The notes: generated by a model from the sequence alone, not told the origin. Shown: positions 20,873-35,397, numbered from the stretch's first letter. The stretch: 64,000 nt of DNA from Apirhabdus apintestini (GCA_033977085.1 CP138906.1:248001-312000); one strand, 5' to 3'. A program made the numbers and translations.

Positions 20873-21412
20873 TTTCCTTTATTCCATGGAGTATTTACTC
20901 GTGGGTGGTAAATGAAAACGTTTTAACTATCGTTGAAAGGTCACTGATCTTAAGTGTGATCTTACTGTTTATTATTGTGGTGAACATTAAAATCGTCCGG
21001 CAGGGCGAGCCAGTAATGATTACCAATATTTTGACGGTTATCATCCTGTTTGCTAATTACTTTGTCGGCTGGTCTACGCTGTTACTGAATTACCCAGCAA
21101 GTTTTTGTTATCTGTCACTCGCGTTCGTCTCGTTTGTGAGTCTGCTGGCCAAGAAACCCTTTACCATTTTTTATGCCAGCGCCGGTGTTTCTGAGGAAAA
21201 ACGCAGGCATATCATGTTTTACCTGATCAATAAATATATTACATGGATTTGGACGATCATCTTTATTGCCAACGGACTGCTCAATGCGTTTTTGCATGGA
21301 CTCCTAAGCTTCGTCTGGCGACTATTGGCCTGGTCTGTGTTGGCATTCTTTTTCTAAATATCTTCCTAACATCATGCGATATTTTTATCGCGTCAAACAA
21401 CATGGTGCATAA
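20857..21412 (+). CDS. polytopic membrane protein, YciB-like in layout (C-terminus uncertain)
   Basis: This is an integral membrane protein with at least five hydrophobic helices. The uninterrupted frame ends at 21357. The frame from 21243 gives a more protein-like continuation (TPKLRLATIGLVCVGILF), and a TAA at 21410-21412, one base before the next gene, would be a natural end. A frameshift at the AAGCTT near 21310 is therefore likely. The general pattern of helices resembles the YciB septation-protein family, but I do not claim homology. It could anchor synthesis at the membrane or take part in export. Confidence 0.5.
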
Positions 21413-21413
21413 T

Positions 21414-21919
21414 ATGTCATTATTAACGATTTTGACCGGAACTCCTGTATGGGTCTGGATTTTACTTGTTTTTCTCATTGCGAGGGGAATAAATGCATTG
21501 AATGACCGGGAAATGGAAGTTAAACGGCTTTTTCTTTTGCCGTTAATCTTCCTTTTTGGGGGGAGCGGCGTGATTAATGAGCTGGCGTTCCCGCACTGGG
21601 GGATGGCATCTATGCTGGCGGGGCTACTCATAGGCGGCAGCGTTGGCTGGTTGCTCTGGCGCGCTGGTCCGCGTTTAAGAATCAAAGAGGGAACAGATTT
21701 AATTATTCGCCCGGGTACGCCATTGACCCTGATATTTATCATTGTTGCTTTTGCTACCAAATTCGCGTTGATTTTTTTCTCAATGTCGAACCGAATTTGA
21801 AATACGCGTTTAATTTTAATCTTATGTTTGGGCTGTTAAGTGGGATCATCGACGGTGTGTTTTGGGGCGGAACGCTAAATTTATATTTTACGCCCCGACA
21901 GGCCGGGAAAGGCCTCTGA
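21414..21919 (+). CDS. polytopic membrane protein of unknown function (one frameshift)
   Basis: This is a membrane protein of about 168 residues with five predicted helices. It begins MSLLTILTGTPVWVWILL, a pattern I associate with the uncharacterised DUF6622-type proteins, though from memory only. A one-base frameshift lies near 21785 (CTCAATGTCGAACC); afterwards the reading EPNLKYAFNFNLMFGLLSG continues to TGA 21917-21919. It is the last gene of the operon. No residues that would suggest an enzyme are visible. Confidence 0.5.
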
Positions 21920-22307
21920 ATACCTTTGCGCCTTCGTATTGCTGCCTGGCCTTCGGGCCGCTGATAAGCGCATGCGCGGGAGAATATGCAGAACGCTCCC
22001 AGGCTGAGGAGCGTTTCTGAGCGTGGCTTCTCTGTCGTATATTATTTTAAGCACACGATAGCGTGTTTTCTCTGCGGCACTGTTTCTCTGGCAATCGATT
22101 GTGCCTATTGTGTTATGAGCATTAGCTCATTACTGATCCTACCCGCAAATAGTGGACACAGCCTAATCTGATAAGCCCCCCGGGTATACTATTTTTAAAA
22201 TGGCATACCTTTTTTATCTTGCCAATTAAATAATTCACCCTGCAACAGCTTGACTTATTCACCACATCGGTTATCTGTAGCAATAAGCCTGCAATAAAAG
22301 GATAACT
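21920..22307. other. 388-base intergenic stretch, no gene seen
   Basis: This stretch lies between the last biosynthetic gene and the RHH-like gene. Short open frames occur but none has a convincing ribosome site or recognisable product. I see no clear intrinsic terminator for the biosynthetic operon. Confidence 0.4.
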
Positions 22308-22562
22308 ATGAACAAAGATATTAGTAAAGAGGGTGACATAAGCAAAGTATCAAGACGCGGTAAATTCCATACTGACAAACTTCCTGAGAAGGAAATACGA
22401 CATCACTGCATCAGTGTCAGATTAAATGAAGAAGAGTTAATTCTTCTCGACCGTAAAAGAGGTCAGTATAAAAAAGGAGAATGGCTCAGGAAATGCACGG
22501 GCGCTGGAGTCTCACTGAAGCGGCGGGAGTCAGCGCTTTATGTCTTTAACTCTGAAAGGTAA
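22308..22562 (+). CDS. small RHH/MobC-like protein
   Basis: This is an 84-residue basic protein. The central part HHCISVRLNEEELILLDRKRG followed by KKGEWLRK looks like a ribbon-helix-helix strand and helices of the kind found in MobC relaxosome proteins and island-encoded regulators. The start is ATG 22308 after AAAGGATAAC. It may be a relict mobilisation or regulatory gene of the island. The C-terminal 20 residues are not informative and could be affected by a frameshift. Function is not assigned beyond a probable DNA-binding role. Confidence 0.5.
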   Translation: MNKDISKEGDISKVSRRGKFHTDKLPEKEIRHHCISVRLNEEELILLDRKRGQYKKGEWLRKCTGAGVSLKRRESALYVFNSER

Positions 22563-22647
22563 ACTAAGCCCATTCACAGGAAGCTGTAATCACGCATTGC
22601 TTGCTAGCTGATACGTAAAACGCGTGCGTACAAACGCAGGAAGGCAT

Positions 22648-23550
22648 ATGACCAGTCGTCACCAGATGATAATCAAAGTGTTACAGGCGAATCCCGGCCT
22701 GCAGTTCACTGCCCGCCAACTGGCGCAGAAAATCATCGATCACTACAGCGCAGAACTGGCTGAAAAACGTAAAAATCCACGTTTTGTCAGCGATGAAGAT
22801 TTTTAAGCCAAATTACAGCTGAAGTTGGTGGCAGTCGGACAGTTAAAGCGAAAGCTATGTGTCCGCAGGTGATGACGCGTGATAAGCCAAGACCAAGATT
22901 GTTTTATTGGGGAGAGTCTGTGGTTGAACAAACGAATGCGAATGTGGCGCCCGAGCCAACGGTTGAAACGGTTAGCCTCACCGAGCATTCGTTATATCCG
23001 ATCCTGATTGATTACCTTTCACAGGAAGAAGGACTGTTGTGTCGTCGTATTGACGAAAAGCGATCCAGTAACAACAAAGGACTGGGTGGCAACCATTGGC
23101 TTTATCCCGATATTGTTGCACTGGAGCCTCTGGATAAAGAATGGGACGATGTGGTTCAAAACTGTGTTCGCCATAGTGAAGGTCGTTTAACGCGGCTGTG
23201 GTCTTTTGAGGTGAAGAAGCGAGCTCAATCGCAGCAATGTGCGCGAATGTTTCTTCCAGGCGGTCAGCAATTCCAGTTGGGCGCATTTCGGTTATCTGGT
23301 GGCGACTGAAATTAACGAAGATAAGCAGCGTAGCGTGGAGCGTGAACTTCAGATGCTCTGTGCGTTGCACGGTATTGGTGTGCTCCTCCTGGATCCGCAT
23401 GATTTCTCTAATAGCCAGACGTTAATCCCAGCGCGTGAAAGTACCAGCGTGGATTGGCAGTCAGTGAACCGACTGGTGGAAGAGAATCGGGATTTTAAAG
23501 ATTTTATTGAGACTGGTAGGGGAATACCATCAGACTGGGAAAATTCATAA
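22648..23550 (+). CDS. HrgA-like protein with N-terminal winged helix (two frameshifts)
   Basis: This is a protein of about 300 residues of the COG2958/HrgA kind. The N-terminal ~70 residues (MIIKVLQANPGLQFTARQLA) look like a helix-turn-helix. The C-terminal part (LWSFEVKK, then FGYLVATEIN and IGVLLLDPHDF) has the acidic-strand-lysine pattern of a nuclease-like or DNA-associated domain. The start is ATG 22648 after AGGAAGG. A T-run at 22799 breaks the frame once, and 23220-23226 (AAGCGAGCTC, where AAGCAGCTC or AAGGAGCTC fits) breaks it again. In Helicobacter pylori hrgA lies in a restriction-gene locus; here it faces the type IC operon tail to tail. The activity is unknown. Confidence 0.65.
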
Positions 23551-23603
23551 AACGCTATGGAATAAATAGCCACTGTCAGATCAGGTCTGAGCTAATATAT
23601 AAG

Positions 23604-23640
23604 AATGGCAAGCCCTTTAAAGGGCTTGCCATTTTGTTCA
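23604..23640. terminator. bidirectional intrinsic terminator between hrgA-like gene and hsdR
   Basis: A perfect 15+15-base palindrome covers 23604-23633 (AATGGCAAGCCCTTT and its complement), followed by TT. It lies between two convergent genes, the HrgA-like gene ending at 23550 and hsdR ending at 23672, so it can serve both strands. Confidence 0.75.
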
Positions 23641-23671
23641 ACTCACAACTTTGTATCATGAGTTGAAGCAT

Positions 23672-26771
<3,100 letters not shown>

Positions 26772-26794
26772 GCTTTACCCCTAAATCTTTTTCT

Positions 26795-27987
26795 TTAGTT
26801 TTCAACCTGCTGAAAGCGATACATCGTATTGATTTCATTAACCAGATACCGCAAAACACGTTTGTCGTCTTCAGTGAGATCGGCCACTTCTTCGCCCGCA
26901 TGTTTCGAGTGGCTGGAGATATTAATAATCCGGGCCTCATACGGATTGGTTTTTCCGTCATCAGTTTTTGGCAACAGATCGCCCCATTTCTTATAGCCAA
27001 GAAACGTGGAGGTTTTTTCCAGAATGTTTCTTAAAAAATTAAAGTGATACTTGCTCAGTTGACCACACTCGATGGCTTTTTCGAGTTCCGATTTCAAATA
27101 AAGATGATATGAGAATGGCGAATCATTGGGTTGCTGGACTAATTGAAATGTGCCGTCGTCAAGCCTGGTCATCCGATACTTACCAAGCCATTTTTTCTTG
27201 TAACCACAGTCATCACTGTTGAGTCTCATTATGCAGAACGTTATAAAAAAGCGGATTGTGAGAGGTGATGATGAATTTTACATCAGAATTGTTTGACTTG
27301 ATCAGTTGAGCCAAATCTACAGCCAATTCAATCAAATGGTTCTCATCCAGCGAACTTACCGGGTCGTCAATAAAGATATATTCTAATTGGTCAAACGCGT
27401 TGGTTTCACGCTCGGAGGGTTCAGCAACATTGAGAATGTCAATCACCTGCTCGATCAGCGTATAGAAAATACTCCAGATGAAATTGCTTTCCTCACCCTT
27501 GGAGATTTTCAGATTTCCGGAATGTTCATCGTCACCGCGTTCAAGGGAAAAAGTCACTTCTGAGAAAGCCCTTACAGTGATCTCTTTGTCGTCCTTGCCT
27601 TTGATTTTATATTCTTCATTGAATTTTGGTGTTAGCTTCTCATTGGCGTAGCGCTGAAAATTGGTAATGATGTTTCGATCTTGCCCTTGATCTTTCAGCA
27701 CCCAGTCGGTAAACGAATTAGGCTGGATCCTTAGCCTGGGTTCGGCATCCTGCTCCAGGTCGTTGTCCCAATAGAATAAATCTTCAGTGAAAGCGTTGTA
27801 ATACAGAAATTTGTTGCGTGACGAGCTCAGATTGATCGACTTCATCCCCCTCATTCCGGAGGGCAACATGCTGCTTAAATTCGCGCGACAGGCGCGTTTT
27901 CCCCGTGCCATTAAAGGCATAGATCAACTGTACCTTTTTATTGGCGTCTTTAAGCTGCTGGGAGATTTCTGTTAGCGTCTTGCTCAT
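26795..27987 (-). CDS. prrC: PrrC anticodon nuclease (two frameshifts)
   Basis: This is an AAA/ABC-type ATPase with a C-terminal ribonuclease domain, about 397 residues. Walker A is YAFNGTGKTRLS, the signature-like segment ISKGEESNFIW, Walker B FIDDPVSSLDENH and the switch ITSHNPLFYN. The anticodon-nuclease triad of E. coli PrrC (Arg320, Glu324, His356) is present as LRNILEK (Arg and Glu four apart) and NISSHSK. PrrC cleaves tRNA-Lys when phage proteins inhibit the linked type IC enzyme. Frameshifts lie at 27221-27227 (GAGTCTC for GAGCTC) and 27821-27828 (ACGAGCTC for ACAGCTC), both AGCT sites. Its place between hsdS and hsdR is exactly that of the E. coli prr locus. Confidence 0.88.
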
Positions 27988-28675
27988 ATCAGGCCACTAC
28001 CTCTTCAGACTTGGGAAAGTTCAACAGCAAATCGCGGTAATACTCATATTGCTTTTGGCGTAATGCGATTTCACGTGGCAAACCTTCACTGATGGAATTG
28101 GTAAGAGCATCGAATTTATCCAGGATGGCGACGATGCGGGCTTGTTCGGCAAGTGATTTTTCAAGGTCATTTGGATACGGAACAGGAATGGCGATTTTAG
28201 CAAACCCATTAATCAACAATGTATTGACCTTGGTTCTGGCCACATACTTTGCTTTCTCGGCAATGAAAGATGCTGTTTGCATGCAATAGAAAAACAAACT
28301 TCGGGTTCATTGAATGTCGAAAAGCGTAACAGTGGTCGTGAATAGCCACTTTTTCATCTCCAAGCCAGGCCACGGCTTTACCAACATCCTCGACGGTTTC
28401 TCCGACATCAGTTATCACCACGTCTCCTGGCTCCGCATAGCGAAGTGACTTGGCCATATCGTTTCTGATCTGAGAAAGCGCATGAGTTGTAAAGACGCCG
28501 TACCGAGTGTATATCTCACCGTAGTGGATAGCACTGATACCATCTTCGACATAGTCAGCTTTCGTAAAACGCTTTCCTCGAATAAATTCGCCAATTTCCC
28601 CAGAGCTTTCCACTCTACTTTCCCTTCCTTAAAACTCAACAACTGATCGCGATAGTAGTTGTATTGTTTTTTACG

Positions 28676-28708
28676 GGCTGTAAGCTCGGCTGTAAGCTCG
28701 GCTGTAAG
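28676..28708 (-). repeat. 12-bp tandem repeat in hsdS encoding TAEL units
   Basis: GGCTGTAAGCTC occurs twice in full (28676-28687, 28688-28699) and once in part (28700-28708). On the minus strand it encodes LTAELTAELTA in the central region of HsdS. In EcoR124I and its variant EcoR124/3 the number of TAEL units (two or three) sets the spacer length of the recognition sequence. This copy has two units. Confidence 0.8.
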
Positions 28709-28954
28709 AGAGGTAAAAGTGTCCAAAATGCGGACGATTTCGCTCTGGATTTCGAGCGATTTTTTTGGTTTTCAGGGCATGGGACGGGGATTTTGATTTT
28801 CGCCATATCAGTTGCGGAAACATCAATAACTTTTGCTCCTTTCGCATATTTCCTTTTTCATTGGAAAATGTTACCAACGGTGCAAAACTGATCCACCCCA
28901 GCGGTTGAAAACTGATCCAGGGGTTAATCTGCTCCTCTGAATACAGGGGAGCTT

Positions 28955-29972
<1,018 letters not shown>

Positions 29973-29976
<4 letters not shown>

Positions 29977-30754
29977 TGGTCGAACTACAACATCAACGGC
30001 TGATGGTGCTTGCTGAACAGCCCAGCTGGACAGCCTTATCGGCGCGGCGCCGGCACTGTCGCAACAGGCAGTGGATCAGGAATGGAGCTATATGGACTTC
30101 CTGGAGCACCTGCTACATGAGGAGAAACTGGCCCGGCATCAGCGTAAACAGGCGATGTACACGCGGATGGCAGCCTTCCCGGCGGTGAAGACGTTCGAGG
30201 AATACGACTTCACCTTCGCCACCGGCGCACCTCAGAAGCAAATCCAGTCGCTGCGTTCCCTGAGCTTCATCGAACGTAACGAAAACATCGTGTTGCTGGG
30301 CCCCTCGGGCGTGGGGAAAACACATCTGGCGATAGCCATGGGCTACGAGGCAGTACGGGCGGGCATCAAGGTTCGCTTCACAACAGCAGCGGACCTGCTG
30401 TTACAGCTGTCGACTTCCCAGCGTCAGGGGCGTTACAAAACGACACTCAATCGCGGTGTCATGGCCCCCAAACTGCTCATCATCGACGAAATAGGCTATC
30501 TGCCGTTCAGCCAGGAAGAGGCAAAGCTGTTCTTCCAGGTCATTGCCAAACGTTACGAAAAGAGCGCGATGATCCTGACCTCTAACCTGCCGTTCGGGCA
30601 GTGGGACCAGACGTTCGCGGGTGATGCAGCCCTGACATCGGCAATGCTGGACCGGATCTTACATCACTCACACGTAGTCCAGATAAAAGGAGAGAGCTAT
30701 CGACTGAAGCAGAAACGAAAGGCCGGGGTTATAGCGGAAGCTAATCCTGAGTAA
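29973..30754 (+). CDS. istB: IstB, copy 2 (one frameshift)
   Basis: This is the helper ATPase with the same Walker motifs as copy 1 and the same loss of T in the AGCT near 30017 (GAACAGCCCAGCTGG). The long frame from 30071 to 30754 is intact and holds the whole ATPase core. Confidence 0.88.
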
Positions 30755-31223
30755 GCAAGGTGGATCAATATTAGACCGTTGGTGGTGACGGTAAGTGGAT
30801 CACTTTTTACCCGTTGTTGACAGAAAACTCGACTGTTTGCGTAAAATAAGCAAAATATTTCCCTAAAATCATTTCATTTGGTTTGAAAATTGTGGCATGC
30901 CCGCCAGTGACCGCCTGGTTCTCACCCAGATAAACCAGAGCTTTACCTACGTCTTCAAGATTTTCACTTGTGTTAGTGATTACAACATCACCTTTATTAA
31001 CCTTTCTTAATTTTGTGGCTAGCTCAGGTGAAACAAATGATTTAGTTTCTATCGTAGATAAACCGTAATAAGTATAAATTTGCCCGTAGTGAATTGCGGG
31101 CACACCGGTTTCGGTAAAATCTTTTTTGCAATCCATTACCACGAACTAACTCACCAGTCTCTCCTAGTGTTATCCACTCCACCTCAATACCATTCAGCAG
31201 TTTGTCCATAAAGCTCATGCTAC

Positions 31224-32776
31224 TCATGCTCCCAGATCCTCGCCTTCAATCTCAGCCACAATCGCATCAATTTCTGTCCGCAGTTGGTCGATTTTAGCGG
31301 CGGTGATTTTCGAGCTCGGAGTTGAGCGTCGTGATATCGACCACTTCGCGGTTGTCCCTGGCTTCGATATAGCTACTCACCGACAGGTTGTAATCATTGG
31401 CCTTAATGTCTTCAAAGCTCACCGATTTGGCAAAATGATCAATGTCTGCTTTGCTATCAAACACCTGCATGATTTGCTCAATATGCTTCTCAGTGAGCGT
31501 GTTGTTATTGGTTTCCTTCTTGAACAGCCCGCTGGCATCGATAAACTGGGTGGTCATGTTGGTTTTGTGTTTTGACAGCACCAGAATATTGACGGCGATG
31601 GTGGTGCCAAAAAACAGGTTAGGCGCGAGTGAAATCACGGTTTCGACGTAGTTGTTATCCACCAGATATTGGCGAATTTTCTGCTCGGCGCCCCCCGGTA
31701 AAAAATGCCGGGAAAGCAAACAATGGCTGCGCGGCCTTTGCTGGAAAGGTAGCTGAGGGCATGCAGCACAAAAGCGAAGTCGGCTTTGGATTTGGGCGCT
31801 AACACCCTGCCGGGGCAAAACGGTCATCGTTGATCAGAGTAGGATCGTCTGAGCCTATCCATTTCACCGAGTAAGGCGGATTGGAGACGATGGCATCAAA
31901 CGGTTTGTCATCGCCAAAATGCGGATTACGCAGCGTATCACCGAGCTGGATATTGAACTTGTCGTAGTTGATGTTGTGCAAGAACATGTTCATCCGCGCC
32001 AGGTTGTAGGTGGTATGGTTGAGCTCCTGCCCCCAAAAACCGTCTTCAATAATGTGGGCGTCAAAGTGTTTTTGGCTTGCAGCAGCAGCGAGCCAGAACC
32101 ACACGCCGGGTCATAAATCTTGTTGACGCTGGTTTGCTTGTGCATGGCCAGTTGCGCAATAAGTTTGGACACGTGTTGCGGCGTAAAAACTCGCCGCCGG
32201 ATTTGCCAGCATTGGCGGCGTAGTTGGAGATAAGATACTCGTAAGCATCACCGAAAAGATCGATGTGACTCCCCTCAAAATCGCCAAAATCTAATTCTGC
32301 CACCCCTTTGAGCACTGCCGCCAGACGTGTATTTTTGTCTTTTACCGTATTGCCGAGCCGGTTGCTGGTGGTGTCAAAATCAGCAAACAAGCCTTTGATA
32401 TCGTTCTCTGAAGGGTATCCGCTGGCTGACATTTCAATAGCCGAGAAGATGTCAGCCAAATCGGTATTTAATTTTTCGTTAGTATTAGCACCTGCGGCGA
32501 TGTTAACAAACAAATCGTCTGGGTAAATGAAATAGCCTTTGGTTTTAATGGCGTCGTCTTTGATTTCCGGGGTAATGACGCTCCGGGGAGAGTTGCATAC
32601 TTAACGCTGTCATCGCCGCCTTCAATGTAATTGGCAAAATTCTCGCTGATGAAGCGGTAAAACAGCGCGCCTAAAACGTATTGCTTAAAATCCCAGCCAT
32701 CCACTGCACCGCGTACATCGTTGGCAATCTGCCAGATCTGACGTTGCAGTGCGGCGCGTTGTTGGGTGCTTGTCAT
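31224..32776 (-). CDS. hsdM: type IC modification methylase HsdM (several frameshifts)
   Basis: This is an N6-adenine methylase of about 517 residues. The N-terminal domain starts MTSTQQRAALQRQIWQIAND. The SAM motif is IYDPACGSGSLLL and the catalytic motif is IVSNPPYSVKW. The rest matches EcoR124I/EcoprrI HsdM (IRQYLVDNNYVETVISLAPN and FIDASGLFKKETNNN). Frameshifts lie in homopolymers (near 32578, 32170, 32070, 31813 and 31695) and at 31310-31317 (TTTCGAGCTCGG for TTTCAGCTCGG). The stop overlaps hsdS. It heads the prrABCD-like operon. The N-terminal similarity to prrA-type HsdM agrees with the PrrC gene in the same locus. Confidence 0.88.
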
Positions 32777-32916
32777 GGTAATACTCCGGTTTTAATACAT
32801 TTTTGGTAGCAAAGGCTCATAATTAGTCCTGCATTATAACGATTAAGGATGTTCTAATCATTTCGAATCGCCACTAAGTTGTGTGAATCGCAGGGATAAT
32901 AGCGATTGATTAATAT

Positions 32917-33228
32917 TTAGATGATGCACGGATAACGATTTGCCCAGTATTCCCCCAAACGTCTGACTGAAGGGCTGGTGCCCCTTTGATAGCTGTTGGC
33001 CTTGCCTGACAGGAAAGGAGAGCGCTTTCGGGCCCATAGACGCATATGTTCATCATGCAGTTTTGCCGACGGCGCAGAAACGCAAACTGTTTCCAGTCCG
33101 GCCAGTGCCCTGATGTGTGATTGCGGTGGTGCATCATCCTGCTGTCGAATCCGAGGATTGTCCACATGAAAATGTGCTTTGGGTTTACCGTAATGATCAC
33201 GATCCCTTTGTGTATTAAAAACAGACAA
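32917..33228 (-). CDS. hypothetical protein, weakly supported
   Basis: This is an open frame of 103 codons with a charged, proline-poor, reasonably protein-like composition (NTQRDRDHYGKPKAHFHVDNP). It has a possible TTG start after GGAACC. I recognise no family. It lies between hsdM and the small CSCWMC protein, in the same direction, in the part of the island near the integrase. Overlapping frames on both strands make the call uncertain. Confidence 0.3.
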   Translation of the reverse strand: MSVFNTQRDRDHYGKPKAHFHVDNPRIRQQDDAPPQSHIRALAGLETVCVSAPSAKLHDEHMRLWARKRSPFLSGKANSYQRGTSPSVRRLGEYWANRYPCII

Positions 33229-33268
33229 TTAAGGTTCCTGTTTATGGATAATTACCTCATCTGCCTCC

Positions 33269-33478
33269 TTACGTATTTTTGGCGCGTGCCCGTAGCTCCT
33301 GCATACCTGGGCCATGCCAGTCACGTCGGTGCCCACACATCCAGCAGGAGCAGCTACACGGTGTTTGATAATGATGGCCCAGATGCTCCGGGCTACCGTC
33401 ACCATTCGCGTTGTCATGTTGTCGTTTCTGTTTCATTCGACGCATATGATGGCGTCGTTCTGCACGGGTTCTCATCAT
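33269..33478 (-). CDS. small basic protein with a CSCSCWMCG motif
   Basis: This is a 69-residue protein from ATG 33478, which follows a good ribosome site (GAGGAAA). The N-terminal half is very basic (MMRTRAERRHHMRRMKQKR) and the C-terminal half carries CSCSCWMCGHRRDWHG. Small proteins with the same basic start and CSCWMCG-type cysteine cluster are frequent in enterobacterial prophages and islands, but I know no function for them. The cysteines could bind a metal ion. The longer reading that starts at 33652 lacks a convincing start. Confidence 0.5.
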   Translation of the reverse strand: MMRTRAERRHHMRRMKQKRQHDNANGDGSPEHLGHHYQTPCSCSCWMCGHRRDWHGPGMQELRARAKNT

Positions 33479-33714
33479 GGTTTCCTCATATTGAGCGCGG
33501 TCGCCAGCCGCGTGGTTATGAGGACAGTCATTTTGAGATTCGGGGGCTTCATCAGTTATATCCTGTTCACTACATGAGAACCGGCAACCTTCAGCAAGGT
33601 ATTGCCAGAGGTGCGTTTCGGCATACTTTGCTGCGCTGAGAAAGAACGTCACATTTTGACGACAAAAATAAAAAACAGGGCGGCTCAGTCATAAAAGACT
33701 GAAGCTGCTGTACC

Positions 33715-34909
33715 TCACGGCTCTCTGCTTTCTATCGTCAACAGACTGTCAATATAGTCAGCATACCATTGCATCATTTCCCGCCTTCCATCCAGATATT
33801 GTGCATGGTTATACGTCCCGCGAATTGAGTTCTTATCCACGTGAGCCAGCTGCATCTCTATCCACGCAGTATTAAAACCTTGCTCATGCAAAATGGTGCT
33901 CATTGTGTGCCGAAAGCCGTGACCGGTAGCTTTGCCATCGTAGCCGATACGTTTGATCACCATGTTAATACTGGCTTCACTCATCGGTTTGTTGATATTG
34001 CAGCGTCCAGGAAACACGAGTTGATACTGACCGGTATAAGAGCGGAGTTCCTGCAGGATGGACAGAACCTGGTCTGACAAAGGCACCAGATGCTTACGGC
34101 GCTTCTTCATACGGCTTTCAGGGATCGTCCATAACGCATTCTCCAGATCAAACTCTTGCCATTCTGCAGCGCGAAGTTCAATCGTACGAACCCCCGTCAG
34201 TAGCAGCAGACTGGTTGCCAGACGCGTAATACAACTACCATGGTAATCAGTCAGACTGGCAAGAAATGCGGGTAGCTCGGATGCCTGAAGGTGAGGGAAG
34301 TGCTCGGTCTTTGGTGCAGTCAGCGTACCGGTGAGTTCCGCTGCCGGATTAATAGTCGCACGTCCTGTTGCAATGGCGTAGCGGAAGATCTGATTGCAGT
34401 ACTGCCTGACCTTACGGAGTTTCTCCAGCGAACCACGTTTTTCAATCAGGCGTAAAACCTCCAGCATCTCCAGAGGTAGGATCTCCGTGACAGGGCGTTT
34501 GCCCACATGAGGGAAAATATCCTTCTCCAGTGCTTCCAGAACGCTCTCAGCGTAGCTTTCCGACCATGAGATGCTCTTGTGCTTATGCCACTCCATAGCG
34601 AGCGCTCTGAAGGTATTTACGACGGATATCTTTTTGGCGAGTTTTTCGAAGCTGCTTTTTCTCGCTGGGATCGCCGCCATCAGCAATTACCTTTCTGGCC
34701 TCATCGCGTTTTACACGCGCATCAGCCAGAGAGACTTCAGGGTAAACGCCGATAGATAACTTTTTCTCTTTACCGGCGATACGGTATTTCATACGCCAGT
34801 AGCGTTTTCCGGTGGTGGTAACCAGAAGAAAAAGGCCACGTTCGTCAGAGAGTTTATAGTCCTTCTCTTTAGGCTTGGCGGTCTCTACCTGCCGGGCTGT
34901 CAGTGCCAT
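33715..34909 (-). CDS. int: P4-type tyrosine recombinase integrase (one frameshift)
   Basis: This is an integrase of about 398 residues. The N-terminal arm-binding domain (DUF4102) shows RGLFLLVTTTGKRYWRMKYR. The catalytic domain carries Arg in LLTGVRTIELRAAEW, the His-x-x-Arg box in GHGFRHTMSTIL, His in QLAHVDKNSIRGTYNH and the nucleophilic Tyr in that last segment. The frame breaks near 34645-34655 (TTCGAAGCTGC), again at an AGCT. The start ATG 34909 lies 175 bases from the tRNA-Phe gene, whose 3' end is the probable attachment site. The gene marks this as the island border. Confidence 0.9.
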
Positions 34910-35083
34910 ATGGGGGCCTCAAATTTCATTGAACACAATGAGCCCCTGAAAAGCCCCCAGATACAACTTGATTAAGGTAGAGTTGAGTTGAGGTCAGTGG
35001 AGTTCGGAATGTTATAAGGTGGTGTATGACAGTGATTATACTTGAGTTTTGTGGAATTTGGGAGACGTACATAGAAGTGAAAG

Positions 35084-35159
35084 TGGTGCCCGGACTCGGA
35101 ATCGAACCAAGGACACGGGGATTTTCAATCCCCTGCTCTACCGACTGAGCTATCCGGGC
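35084..35159 (-). tRNA. pheU: tRNA-Phe (GAA), island attachment site
   Basis: The minus strand gives a complete 76-nt tRNA beginning GCCCGGATAGCTCAG and ending TCCGGGCACCA with encoded CCA. The anticodon stem-loop is GGGGATTGAAAATCCCC, anticodon GAA. The gene lies next to yjdC, as pheU does in E. coli. Its 3' end faces the integrase, so the last bases of the gene should form one attachment site of the island. The second copy is not in the window. Confidence 0.95.
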
Positions 35160-35397
35160 AACGGGGCGCATTAAACCGTAAAGCGCTCATGGCGTCAATG
35201 AAATTTCCTGCAAAATGATTTGTTTGCTCAACTTTGCAACAAATCGTGCATCAGGTGAATAAAAATGATATATCGCAGCCGGTGAAAGTAGGCTCCCGTA
35301 TGTCAGGCGCCGGGCGATTTGCCATGTTTTGGCCACACCGGGCTTGTCTGATTAAGGCCGTGTCAGTGACCTGGCCGCGCGTTAATCCTGCTTTAGG

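Noticed and set aside
33121..33639. 172-codon plus-strand frame opposite the CSCWMCG protein
   Set aside because: Opposite strand of a better supported gene with a good ribosome site; composition is not protein-like.
33269..33652. Longer 127-residue version of the CSCWMCG protein
   Set aside because: The ribosome site GAGGAAA and ATG at 33478 give a typical 69-residue protein; the upstream part has no support.
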